A stretch of 21,001 bases of DNA from positions 1 through 21,001 of the IMG/VR virus record IMGVR_UViG_3300032236_000137; one strand, written 5' to 3'. This DNA is from a virus. Shown one piece after another: positions 6,925-14,264 of this stretch (positions are counted from its first letter, which is position 1; each line of letters opens with the position of its first letter). The translations under genes were made by a program, and so were the position numbers. The notes under the pieces are model-generated. The model saw only the letters and a program-made list of their open reading frames with translations. It had not been told where the DNA came from and did not search any database.

Positions 6925-9045
6925 TTATGATGACATCCCCGAAGTTTCCAAGACGATGGTGCCATTAATGCCCGAAGTGATGGTAAATGCCTTGTTCATT
7001 GGTATGTAATCAGGCAATTCTTGGACAAGGCGGTTAATCTTAGGGCTCTTGGCTCGGTAAAGAACCGAGATGGAGTTATTAGCCGTACCTAGCCAGTAAG
7101 CCCCACGGTTGGTGTAGGAGCCATCAAAGTAATCTGAGGCTCCGTAACCCTGCTCAACCTGAGCGGCATCGATGTTGACCGCGCCAGAGGTTCCGCTGCC
7201 ATTAAGGCTAACCTTTAGGTATGCCGTGCTGTCTGCTGTGCTAGGCATGAATACAGGGATTTCGAGTCTGGTCCAAGTAGTTCCGACCGAAACTACGTCC
7301 GAGGTTCTGGTGGCAGGAGCGCCAGTAATGTCTGAGATTTGGGCGCCCGTGCTGTCCACAACGCTTGCGGAAACGCTAATGTTTTGAGTTCCGCTCGCAG
7401 TAGATACATAAGCAGAGAAGGTGTAGTACTGACCATTTACAAGCCCAGAACCAGTCTGGGACGATACTGCCCAAGCGCCAGTTCCCGATGGGGTAACCTG
7501 CAGCATGTTAGTGCCGTCTAGTTTGATTCCTGGAAGAGTGCTAGTGACCCAACTTTGTGAGCCCACACCAGTCCACGCCCAGTCGGTGTCAGAGTTATTC
7601 ACCATGGAGGGGTTCTGGAGATAGTTGACCTTGGTAGGCAATAGGCGAATGTCTACGCCACGGGCTTCACGGTAGTAAGTTTCCGCATCGGTCGTGTCTA
7701 CCGCAAACTGAACCATGTCTACGTAGTAAGTTCCAGAGGTTGCGAATAGCAACTTTATAGATGCAAAGTACGCATTACTTGGTGCAGATGCAGTCATGCT
7801 TTTCTTTTGCCAAGTAGATGCCGCGGCACTAGCCGTTCCAGTGGAGGTGCTTATGGTTGCGCCCAAACGGTCATACCAAGTAATAGACGGGGTTACGTTT
7901 GCCGAACCGTCCTTCACGTAATACGAGAAGTAGTACGACGAACCAGCAGTGACGGGGATTCCTGTCAGCGTTGGATTGGTGCCGCCCAAAGAGATGTAGA
8001 CATTTGATGCGGAAGTTATGACCTTGCCAGTGTACGACCTGTCTACCGAGAACAACTCATTCTGATATGGCAAGTCTGTAGAACTGGTGGTTAGGTTTGA
8101 GGTCAGGGCTCCATTAGTTGAGACTTGCCATGAGCCAATAGTTTTATAGAACGAACTGTCCTGAATGTTGAGCAGTAGGTTTGGGGATACGGTAACACTT
8201 GCCGCAAATCCCGTGAGGCTTGTAGTTAAGAAGTTGACGCCAGCACTTGAGCCGCGATTCTTGTTAAGTAGAATTCCGTTTCTAATTAACGCCTTTTTAC
8301 GTTGAAGACTGAGCGTCGGTTCCTTTGGTAGCCCCAATTGTGCCGCCTGTAGGGACACCATGTTAGGGTTACTAGCCTTGCCCGAGATGTCTGGCACTAG
8401 CAAATCCGCAAAGGTTTGGATTTCATCCAAGGTGTAGGAGAATCCGCCAAGGAAAGAACGCAGGTCAGAAGTTTCACTAACCTCGTCTACGTAACTTTGC
8501 ATGTCACTGGTATAGACCTTTGGGATAAGGTCAAGGAACTTGCGCTCCGAAGTCTTATAGATGCTTCCATCAGGAGAAAATACGTGATGCTCAGTAGGAA
8601 TCAGGCAGTAGGTGTATGCCGCCACTGACCATGTGTAATCTGCAAGTAGCACCCATACGGTGTAGTACGCATATGCCCCTTCAATCAAAGGCACGCTGTT
8701 GAACTGGTCTGTAAAGTTAGTGTCTGCTGGGATAGTTGGCGAGAAAGTCTCAAGGATAATTACGCCATCCTCCTCGCTCTCGGACCAACCATCTTGGTTT
8801 CTAACAATTCGGAATCCAAAGACAGAGCCAGTAGGGTTTGTCCAATGCAGTTGAACCGCTGGTCGAGCAAATGGCTTGGTGCTGGTGATTGGATTTCCAG
8901 CCCCGTCATAGCCGATTACAACAGGCTCTTCATAGATTGTGCTGCCAATAGCCGTAGCAGTCAAGGGTGCTGCGGAGTAGCCGACCTTAGATGAGTCGCC
9001 GTATAGAGTTCCGTCGCCCCAGTCAAATGTATTGTAAATACCCAA
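6925..9045 (-). CDS. P2 gpI-like tail protein with C-terminal carbohydrate-binding-like domains
   Basis: A 706-aa multidomain tail protein. The start is TTG 9045, with AGGAG eight bases upstream in the end of the preceding gene. An N-terminal beta-rich part (about 60-150) resembles a fibronectin-III-like fold. Residues about 165-285 match the phage tail protein I / gpI plan: FLDLIPKVY, a helical stretch ending TFADLL, then NRGSSAGVNFLTTSLTGF, the family's typical Arg-Gly-(Ser/Thr) segment. Two beta-sandwich regions follow (about 295-460 and 470-640), each with features of CBM4/9-like modules such as ATWQKK/TWTRLEIP strands and a terminal 'VDMVQFA' or 'IDAAQVE' segment. The gpI part should attach to the baseplate wedge, and the sandwiches are plausible receptor- or glycan-binding modules. 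It ends the virion operon, where host-range proteins commonly sit. Confidence 0.82.
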   Translation of the reverse strand: MGIYNTFDWGDGTLYGDSSKVGYSAAPLTATAIGSTIYEEPVVIGYDGAGNPITSTKPFARPAVQLHWTNPTGSVFGFRIVRNQDGWSESEEDGVIILETFSPTIPADTNFTDQFNSVPLIEGAYAYYTVWVLLADYTWSVAAYTYCLIPTEHHVFSPDGSIYKTSERKFLDLIPKVYTSDMQSYVDEVSETSDLRSFLGGFSYTLDEIQTFADLLVPDISGKASNPNMVSLQAAQLGLPKEPTLSLQRKKALIRNGILLNKNRGSSAGVNFLTTSLTGFAASVTVSPNLLLNIQDSSFYKTIGSWQVSTNGALTSNLTTSSTDLPYQNELFSVDRSYTGKVITSASNVYISLGGTNPTLTGIPVTAGSSYYFSYYVKDGSANVTPSITWYDRLGATISTSTGTASAAASTWQKKSMTASAPSNAYFASIKLLFATSGTYYVDMVQFAVDTTDAETYYREARGVDIRLLPTKVNYLQNPSMVNNSDTDWAWTGVGSQSWVTSTLPGIKLDGTNMLQVTPSGTGAWAVSSQTGSGLVNGQYYTFSAYVSTASGTQNISVSASVVDSTGAQISDITGAPATRTSDVVSVGTTWTRLEIPVFMPSTADSTAYLKVSLNGSGTSGAVNIDAAQVEQGYGASDYFDGSYTNRGAYWLGTANNSISVLYRAKSPKINRLVQELPDYIPMNKAFTITSGINGTIVLETSGMSS

Positions 9046-9056
9046 CTTGGGTTCTC

Positions 9057-9479
9057 CTAAGAAGCGGCTCCGCCGTCGATGACGTTAATCCAGCCATCTT
9101 TAGTTACAGAGGTAACGATAGTGCCCGAAGTGTTTTTGAAGTTTGCAAGGTTGCCAGTGCCGCTAGTCTGCAAGGTCAATCCGACCGTGGTGCTAGACGA
9201 GCCGATGGTAGAGCCACCAAGAGTGTTTACTCTCTGGTTGTAGGCAATGTTAAGCCCGTACTCGGCATTTTGGATGCGGTTAGTAACGGTAGTGAAGTCG
9301 CTCGAGGTCTGGTCAAAACTACCCGTCCAGCCAAGAGTTGCAGATGGAGTCGTTCCCAGAACGCTCTCAATTGCTGAGATTTCGGCGTATGCCAAGTTCA
9401 CGTCAGATGCAATGACGGTATCAGTATTGTAAACCTTATTGACGAACGATTTGACACTGTTTGGGTATACGGCTGCCAT
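9057..9479 (-). CDS. Small tail-fibre-type protein
   Basis: A 140-aa protein starting at ATG 9479 with a strong TAGGAG site. The N-terminal part (about 5-45: VKSFVNKVYNTD, DVNLAYAEISAIESVLGT) is the pattern of short phage fibre or minor tail proteins that begin with a helical trimerising segment containing DVN ... E ... IE..LG. The C-terminal part is Ser/Thr/Gly-rich beta structure (LANFKNTSGTIVTSVTKDGWI), as in fibre shafts. Flanked by the spike/fibre fusion and the gpI-like protein, it probably belongs to the distal baseplate or fibre set. No receptor specificity can be inferred. Confidence 0.7.
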   Translation of the reverse strand: MAAVYPNSVKSFVNKVYNTDTVIASDVNLAYAEISAIESVLGTTPSATLGWTGSFDQTSSDFTTVTNRIQNAEYGLNIAYNQRVNTLGGSTIGSSSTTVGLTLQTSGTGNLANFKNTSGTIVTSVTKDGWINVIDGGAAS

Positions 9480-9544
9480 TTGGACTCCTAATCTCTTATC
9501 TATTTTGCCTTATTCAGGCTAGTTTTAAAGGGCTAATAAACCCC
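9480..9544 (-). other. Longest intergenic spacer (65 bp)
   Basis: Between the spike/fibre gene and the small fibre gene. On the minus strand it starts with a weak hairpin (AAGGG, 9-nt loop, CCCTT) partly overlapping the preceding stop codon, and contains a second 4-bp stem (GCCT/AGGC). No U-run follows, and I see no convincing -35/-10 pair, so neither a terminator nor a promoter can be supported. The last bases hold the SD of the next gene. Confidence 0.4.
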
Positions 9545-10402
9545 TTAACTTATGCTTACTACCGCAAAAGTCTCCGTAAAGTTACTAGCAATACAGTAAA
9601 TACGGATGGAATTAAACTGCTTAGTGATAGTAAACCCGTTACTGCCATTACTAATGTTGCTGCCAGAAATGCCGTTAAGGCTGATTGAACCGCCTGACGT
9701 ATTACCCCACATAAGCAGGAGTTCGACCGTTCTTCCAGCGGTTGGGTTAGTCAGAGTTACGCTCAGGTTTCCGCTGTTTATGTGTTGGTGCACATAGGTA
9801 TCGGTGGATAAGTCTACTGTCAGTGTGTTACCCATTGCTGGTGTACGAATGGCAATCGTTCCTGGAACATAGGCGGTAGTTTGAGTTGACCCGTCTGGAA
9901 AAGACAACCCAGTACTCGTCATCTTCATATTGTTAATTTGTATTTTGGTAGCACCATTAATTGTCAAAGAACCGTTACTGACGCCAATACCCGCTTGAGT
10001 ATGAAGCGTGTCATCCTCAATGTATAAAGTTCCTGGACCAAGTTGCAAAGACTTCCAACGATACGTTGAAGTTCCCAACACATAAGCATTATCAGCAGCA
10101 GGAATTAAATCTCCTGTTACAGGAACTGGTACCCCAGTAATCTGAGTGCCACTAATACCTGACCAAACAGGGAAAGAAGGGTCCCCACCTTCAAACATGA
10201 CCCATACAGAAGTCCCCAAAGGGGGTACAACATCAGTAATTCCCAGGGAAGAATTACCCCAAGACCAACCAGTTTCTTCTTCAAGAAGGACCTGGGGTAC
10301 TTGGAGTTTTACCCTATTCCTATTTAACGGGTCGGCGTTGTTAGTGACAATCCCACGGTACACCCCATAGAACCGTCGGTTGCCAAATTCGTCTTTAATC
10401 AT
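9545..10402 (-). CDS. Baseplate spike OB-fold protein fused to a fibre-like region
   Basis: A 285-aa protein, start ATG 10402 overlapping the J-protein stop as TAATG, with no strong SD, so it is probably translated by coupling. Residues about 10-88 look like the gp5/gpV-type OB fold (YRGIVTNNADPLNRNRVKLQVP, given in part; then PPLGTSVWVMFEGGDPSFPVW), which caps the tube end in contractile spikes. From about 103 the sequence changes to fibre motifs: AYVLGTSTYRWKSLQLG (in phage fibres, D-LGS-YRWK) and FPDGSTQTTAY (168-178). A VHQH (204-207) gives one H-x-H pair, a feature known at iron-binding spike tips, but here not at the C-terminus. A lysozyme domain is absent. The combination suggests a spike protein with a replaced distal part; it could instead be a short fibre anchored by an OB fold. 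Confidence 0.78.
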   Translation of the reverse strand: MIKDEFGNRRFYGVYRGIVTNNADPLNRNRVKLQVPQVLLEEETGWSWGNSSLGITDVVPPLGTSVWVMFEGGDPSFPVWSGISGTQITGVPVPVTGDLIPAADNAYVLGTSTYRWKSLQLGPGTLYIEDDTLHTQAGIGVSNGSLTINGATKIQINNMKMTSTGLSFPDGSTQTTAYVPGTIAIRTPAMGNTLTVDLSTDTYVHQHINSGNLSVTLTNPTAGRTVELLLMWGNTSGGSISLNGISGSNISNGSNGFTITKQFNSIRIYCIASNFTETFAVVSIS

Positions 10403-12318
10403 TACTTAGTAATCTTGATGCTGTATGTGTTCGTGTTTAGAGTATCTGCTGAGGTTACGCTGATAGCCAGGGTGTTTACACCAGTCGCCAAAGTGAACGA
10501 GCCACTGGCAGTTCCGCTAGTTAGGCTTCCAGTAGTAGTAGTTCCTGAACCATCAGTAAACGCATAGGTCAATACCGCAGCACTTCCAGCGAGTGTGTTG
10601 GCTGCAGTAGCAGTAGCAGTAAATGTGGTGCTAGTGCTGGTAAACGCATAGGTCTTAGTCAACGGGGTAAACGGTGGCATAGTTCCATTACCGATAGTGG
10701 TAATGAGGTTTGCCAAACTTGCCACTGGGTAGATGGTGGTGTTAACGTCTTCAAATACGAAGTACTCTCCCTGACCAGCAACAAGGCTGGTTCGTGCAGC
10801 CGAAGAGCCATCACGGTACAACTGCAGAACCTTAACAGTTTCGATGCCGTCCAACTGACCAAGGCTTTGCTCTAGTTTTTCTGGGCGGATGTTCTGGTTG
10901 AAATCGAGATAGTTGTAGCCGTAGCCGTAAACAATCCCCGAATTAATCTGAGTGATGACCTGTGAGTCGGTGTACTGAGGGTCTTTAACGTACTCGACCA
11001 CAGTGTGTACTGGCACGTACACAGGAGGCAAGATAGTTACTGTAGTGCCAATCTGAGTGCGACCACCGAGGTAAGAACTGACGCTTGACTGCAGCGATTG
11101 CCAAACAGTCGTGGTGGCAGTATTGGCTGAGTTCATTCCTGGGAAGTAGTCGCTTGAGTAGTCCGATACAGTTGGACCTACGTATAAAGTAACTGCTGAA
11201 GGCGATGTTGCATATGCCTGAGCCTTGCCAACTCCAGAGACGGTCAATGCCAGGTAGCGGAAGTCATTTAGGCTGACTGCTCGGTTGGCGGCACGGAACG
11301 CAGTTGGTGCGTTACGGCGAATATCGTCGTTAGATTCTGGGTCATCGCCACCAAAGCCTGGAGAGTTTGAGTCATTGGTTACAGTCAGTGCTGCAATCAA
11401 GTCCGACTTGGTAACTCCCTGACCTGCAGGAACGCTGTAAACATTAAAAGTATTTCCGCCCTCAATGTTCCCCTCAAGTCCACCACCGATGTAGTAGGTA
11501 GCCTTAATAGTGTCGCTATATACAGGTATAGCGCCCGAGATACCATCGCCAAAAGTAACGTGGACGTAATTGTTAGCGTCAGTAGTTAATGAGTACACAG
11601 TGTCCTGAGAGCCATACTCAGTCAGGTTGTCTACTTGAGTCCACTGAACATACTGGTCTCCATTACGAACATAAACCTGTACCGTGCCATCAGCAACGTG
11701 GTTATTTTTAAGAGTAAAAATCTGGCTTGGGTAGCCGCTGGAATAGCCCAAAAGTTCACCAGCAATGTCGTACACATCTGTGATGTCTGAGGCATTTTCT
11801 GGCAAAGAAGATACGTTTTGACCGTGAACCAAAGTTCCCAGAGCACTGTTAGCCAAAGGAGCAACATCCAAAGTCACATCGTCAGTTAAAGTGAAGTATT
11901 CCTGCAAAGTCGCAGAAGAGCCATTGTTGGTGGTGACAATAGATACCGTGAATACAGTTCCAGCAGGAACCGTAATAACTGAAGATGAAGAACTTGTCAA
12001 AGTTACTGGGACAGTAGCCTGTCGGTAACCTACAACTTGATAGCCATACATAGCAGCAAGGTTTAGAAGACTCTGGCGCTGAGTAGCAGTGCTGAGGTAA
12101 CTCTCATTTGCCATACGGTCAATGTAATAGTTGGTCACGTCACCGATGTGGGCAAAGGCTTCCACAAGGGCAACACCAAAGTCCGAGGGGTCATTCGCTG
12201 ACCACACCTTGCCATTAGCAGCGACTCGGTTCTGAACACGAGTAATTAGGTCCTCTCTAAGCGAGAAGAAGTCCTTGCTGGTGTAGTCAATTGACGAAAC
12301 AATGTTTTCAGTTGCCAT
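10402..12318 (-). CDS. Baseplate J / T4 gp6-like wedge protein with a cadherin-like tail
   Basis: A 638-aa baseplate wedge protein. The N-terminal half (MATENIVSSIDYTSKDF ... DPSDFGVALVEAFAHIGDVTNYYIDRM in part) is characteristic of the baseplate J family: the ND-PSDFGVALVE segment and the N-terminal YTSKDF are typical. The middle includes FGDG (about 255) and RRNAP/A-RAV (about 330-345), also as in gpJ. Residues about 555-638 form a Thr/Ser-rich beta sandwich ending LNTNTYSIKITK, like a cadherin-like beta-sandwich domain. The start ATG 12318 overlaps the gp25-like stop as TAATG, with AAGGA just upstream. J proteins join wedges into the hexameric baseplate; the terminal domain may face outward. 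Confidence 0.88.
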   Translation of the reverse strand: MATENIVSSIDYTSKDFFSLREDLITRVQNRVAANGKVWSANDPSDFGVALVEAFAHIGDVTNYYIDRMANESYLSTATQRQSLLNLAAMYGYQVVGYRQATVPVTLTSSSSSVITVPAGTVFTVSIVTTNNGSSATLQEYFTLTDDVTLDVAPLANSALGTLVHGQNVSSLPENASDITDVYDIAGELLGYSSGYPSQIFTLKNNHVADGTVQVYVRNGDQYVQWTQVDNLTEYGSQDTVYSLTTDANNYVHVTFGDGISGAIPVYSDTIKATYYIGGGLEGNIEGGNTFNVYSVPAGQGVTKSDLIAALTVTNDSNSPGFGGDDPESNDDIRRNAPTAFRAANRAVSLNDFRYLALTVSGVGKAQAYATSPSAVTLYVGPTVSDYSSDYFPGMNSANTATTTVWQSLQSSVSSYLGGRTQIGTTVTILPPVYVPVHTVVEYVKDPQYTDSQVITQINSGIVYGYGYNYLDFNQNIRPEKLEQSLGQLDGIETVKVLQLYRDGSSAARTSLVAGQGEYFVFEDVNTTIYPVASLANLITTIGNGTMPPFTPLTKTYAFTSTSTTFTATATAANTLAGSAAVLTYAFTDGSGTTTTGSLTSGTASGSFTLATGVNTLAISVTSADTLNTNTYSIKITK

Positions 12319-12719
12319 TAGTTTTCCTTAAATGGAAGGTTGCCGTTAACGGTGATGCTTCCAACTTTGAGTTCGCTGTTTACATCATTTGGAAGGGTGT
12401 AGAAGATGGTGATGTCCATAACCCCTGTGTTCTTATCAAAGTCCATTACGATGTTATTCAGCGTAATCAATGGCAGATAAGTAGTGATTGCCTCACCAAT
12501 AATGGCGGGAACTGTCTCTCTGGCTTTGGACTCAGACTCAAATAGTTCTGTAAAGACTCGACTACCAAAGTAGTACCTTTGGGCTCTTTCCCCCAAAGCG
12601 GTTCCTATGACAGACAGGATTCTGTCTTGCCAAATTTTGCCTTGGTCAGTAGTCGTAGCCACTTTGCCCGTTGGGCTAATAGTGAAGGGTAGGCTAATCG
12701 CTTGTTCTAGGTCACTCAT
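12318..12719 (-). CDS. gp25/gpW-like baseplate wedge protein
   Basis: A 133-aa protein of the usual size for the GPW/gp25 family, which forms the sheath-initiating part of the baseplate. Features include an N-terminal SLPFTISPTGKVATTTD, then QDRILSVIGTALGERAQR (in the family: l..iL.t..GeR), FGSRVFTELFES, and a C-terminal strand pair ending in YTLPN. The start ATG 12719 overlaps the hub-gene stop as TAATG with a strong GGAGG. Being between hub and J genes is the standard order in contractile systems. Confidence 0.9.
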   Translation of the reverse strand: MSDLEQAISLPFTISPTGKVATTTDQGKIWQDRILSVIGTALGERAQRYYFGSRVFTELFESESKARETVPAIIGEAITTYLPLITLNNIVMDFDKNTGVMDITIFYTLPNDVNSELKVGSITVNGNLPFKEN

Positions 12720-13996
12720 TAGTTACCTCCGACTTTCGAATACCACCAGACGGCTGGCGTGCGGTTAAACCCTTGCTTAGTCTCTTGCTGGATTGGGGTG
12801 CTGGACCTTAGTCTGGCATCCACAGTCTTAGTCCCAGAGAAGCCTTGCGCCAAGGCTTCCGTCAAGTTTACCACTCCAACAACGCTTTTGGCTCCGTCTT
12901 TTCTTCCAGTGCGGGTATCCAAGCCCGTACCATCTATGGATGCCTTGAGTTCGATTTGGTAGTCGCCCAGTCGTGCAAACTGATGCTTCACCTCAGAAGT
13001 AATCCAGAAGCCATCCGTTAGAGGTCCAGTACCCTGAATCAAGATTGGAGCAAAAGGGTGAATACGAGGGTCGCCCTGACACTTAACCTTGGCGGGCATG
13101 TTGAAGCGACCAAGTTGAGCCGAGCCATCTGATAATGCTTTGGCTTGCTCGGCAGAGTAGGCTACCTTAGAGGACTCAACCTCAGAGAAGATGACGTCAC
13201 TAACGTCTTGTCGTAGAGCATCTCCCATGTCCTTAGGAGATGAAGAAGTGATGATAGGTATGCCAGTCAGTGCGTCGATTCCACCGAGTTGCTTGTTAGT
13301 GCGAAGTGTGCCATAGCCCTCCACATGTTCTCCATTAATCACCTTAAACGAGTCCAGAGTTCTGTCTAGGAAGTTGTTTCCAACTGGAACGTGTTTGTCA
13401 TTCATGCTGAGAACTGGGACATCAGAAAGCCCATAGTTAATCAAGGCGTCCAGCGGGCGGAAGTGGAAGTTCATGTTGTCCACCCAGACCCCATAGCCAA
13501 TCTTCTTGGCGTATTCGTGAATCCATTCCCAGTACGAGTGCCCAGCAATAGTCAATTGGTCAAATACAATTCCGTTGTCCTCGCCAATAAAGTTAAACCC
13601 GAATCCAGTGACAATCTCCTCCACCGCAGCAGGGATACTCATGTTTGAGAAGACCTTGGTGGTTCGTTCCTTTAGCGGGAATGTAGACCCAACGCAGTGG
13701 ACCTCCATAAACTCTTGCTTTTGTCCCGCCACATTCTTGCTGACAAAGGAGACATATCCCAGCCAGGCTCGAGTTAAAGGTCCCTGAGACCAAGTAAACT
13801 TCATTGGAATACCAGTCTTCATCAGTTCAAACCACTTAACGCTTGTCTGAGAAAACTCCATAATCAACACGTCGTGGTGGTATGGCTTTTGCACCAAATC
13901 AATTCGCCAAGGTGAAATAGACAGCGTAGGTAGCGTAGGAAAGGACAGGGTATAGCCTGTCCCCCTACGGTACTTACTGGTCTGTAACTCAGTCAC
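12719..13996 (-). CDS. Baseplate hub protein, gp27/gpD-like
   Basis: A 425-aa protein. The start GTG 13996 has AAGG seven bases upstream and overlaps the LysM gene by 8 bp. The N-terminal part is beta-rich and contains WFELMKTGIPMKFTWSQG and YVSFVSKN, followed by VHCVGSTFPLKERTTKVFSNMSI (given in part) and helical IPAAVEEIVTGFGF, the plan of late control gene D/gp27 proteins. HEYAKKIGYGVWVDN (about 160-174) fits the conserved 'A...g..v..d...l.f..' segment. The C-terminal part has the DPRIHPFAPILIQGTGPLTDGFWITSEVKHQF stretch, here split, as in hub proteins that end the tube. Function: the trimeric hub linking tube end and spike. Order before gp25-like and J genes supports this. Confidence 0.8.
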   Translation of the reverse strand: MTELQTSKYRRGTGYTLSFPTLPTLSISPWRIDLVQKPYHHDVLIMEFSQTSVKWFELMKTGIPMKFTWSQGPLTRAWLGYVSFVSKNVAGQKQEFMEVHCVGSTFPLKERTTKVFSNMSIPAAVEEIVTGFGFNFIGEDNGIVFDQLTIAGHSYWEWIHEYAKKIGYGVWVDNMNFHFRPLDALINYGLSDVPVLSMNDKHVPVGNNFLDRTLDSFKVINGEHVEGYGTLRTNKQLGGIDALTGIPIITSSSPKDMGDALRQDVSDVIFSEVESSKVAYSAEQAKALSDGSAQLGRFNMPAKVKCQGDPRIHPFAPILIQGTGPLTDGFWITSEVKHQFARLGDYQIELKASIDGTGLDTRTGRKDGAKSVVGVVNLTEALAQGFSGTKTVDARLRSSTPIQQETKQGFNRTPAVWWYSKVGGN

Positions 13997-14264
13997 GAGG
14001 TAGCCTTATCTGGGTTCCAGGAGCAATGTTTAGGGCGTCAGCAATCTCTGGGTTGTAGTCCATGATTCTCCACCAGGCATCGCTATTGGCATAGACGCGC
14101 TGAGCCAGCACATCAATACGGTCAGTCTCTTTCCAGACATAGATGTAGTAGTCAGAGGTCGCCGTAGGGTAGATGCGACGAACTGTAACCTGCACCAAAC
14201 CACTGCGAGAATCCTGTGCTTTGTAAATTGCGCTTTCAGCGTATCTGCTATCTCCGTAAATCAA
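13989..14264 (-). CDS. LysM-domain baseplate protein
   Basis: A 91-aa protein. Residues about 40-91 form a LysM fold: IYVWKETDRIDVLAQRVYANSD, here with the typical WWRIMDYNPEIADALNIAPGTQIRLP (split; W-I...N--I-----l-PG--l-lP). In phages such LysM proteins hold tube initiators and hub together rather than bind peptidoglycan. The start is TTG 14264, overlapping the TGA of the previous gene, with GGGA six bases upstream. No ATG is available without losing most of the protein. It lies directly after the CIS-tube-like protein; in other contractile systems these two domains form one polypeptide. Confidence 0.83.
   Translation of the reverse strand: MIYGDSRYAESAIYKAQDSRSGLVQVTVRRIYPTATSDYYIYVWKETDRIDVLAQRVYANSDAWWRIMDYNPEIADALNIAPGTQIRLPRD

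Noticed and set aside
9480-9547. Rho-independent terminator in the 65-bp spacer
   Set aside because: Only a 5-bp stem (AAGGG/CCCTT) with a 9-nt loop, overlapping the stop codon, and no T-run after it on the minus strand.
10600-10640. Triplet-like CAGTAG repeats as a DNA element
   Set aside because: They are few, imperfect and explained by the Thr/Ala-rich coding sequence of the J protein's terminal domain.
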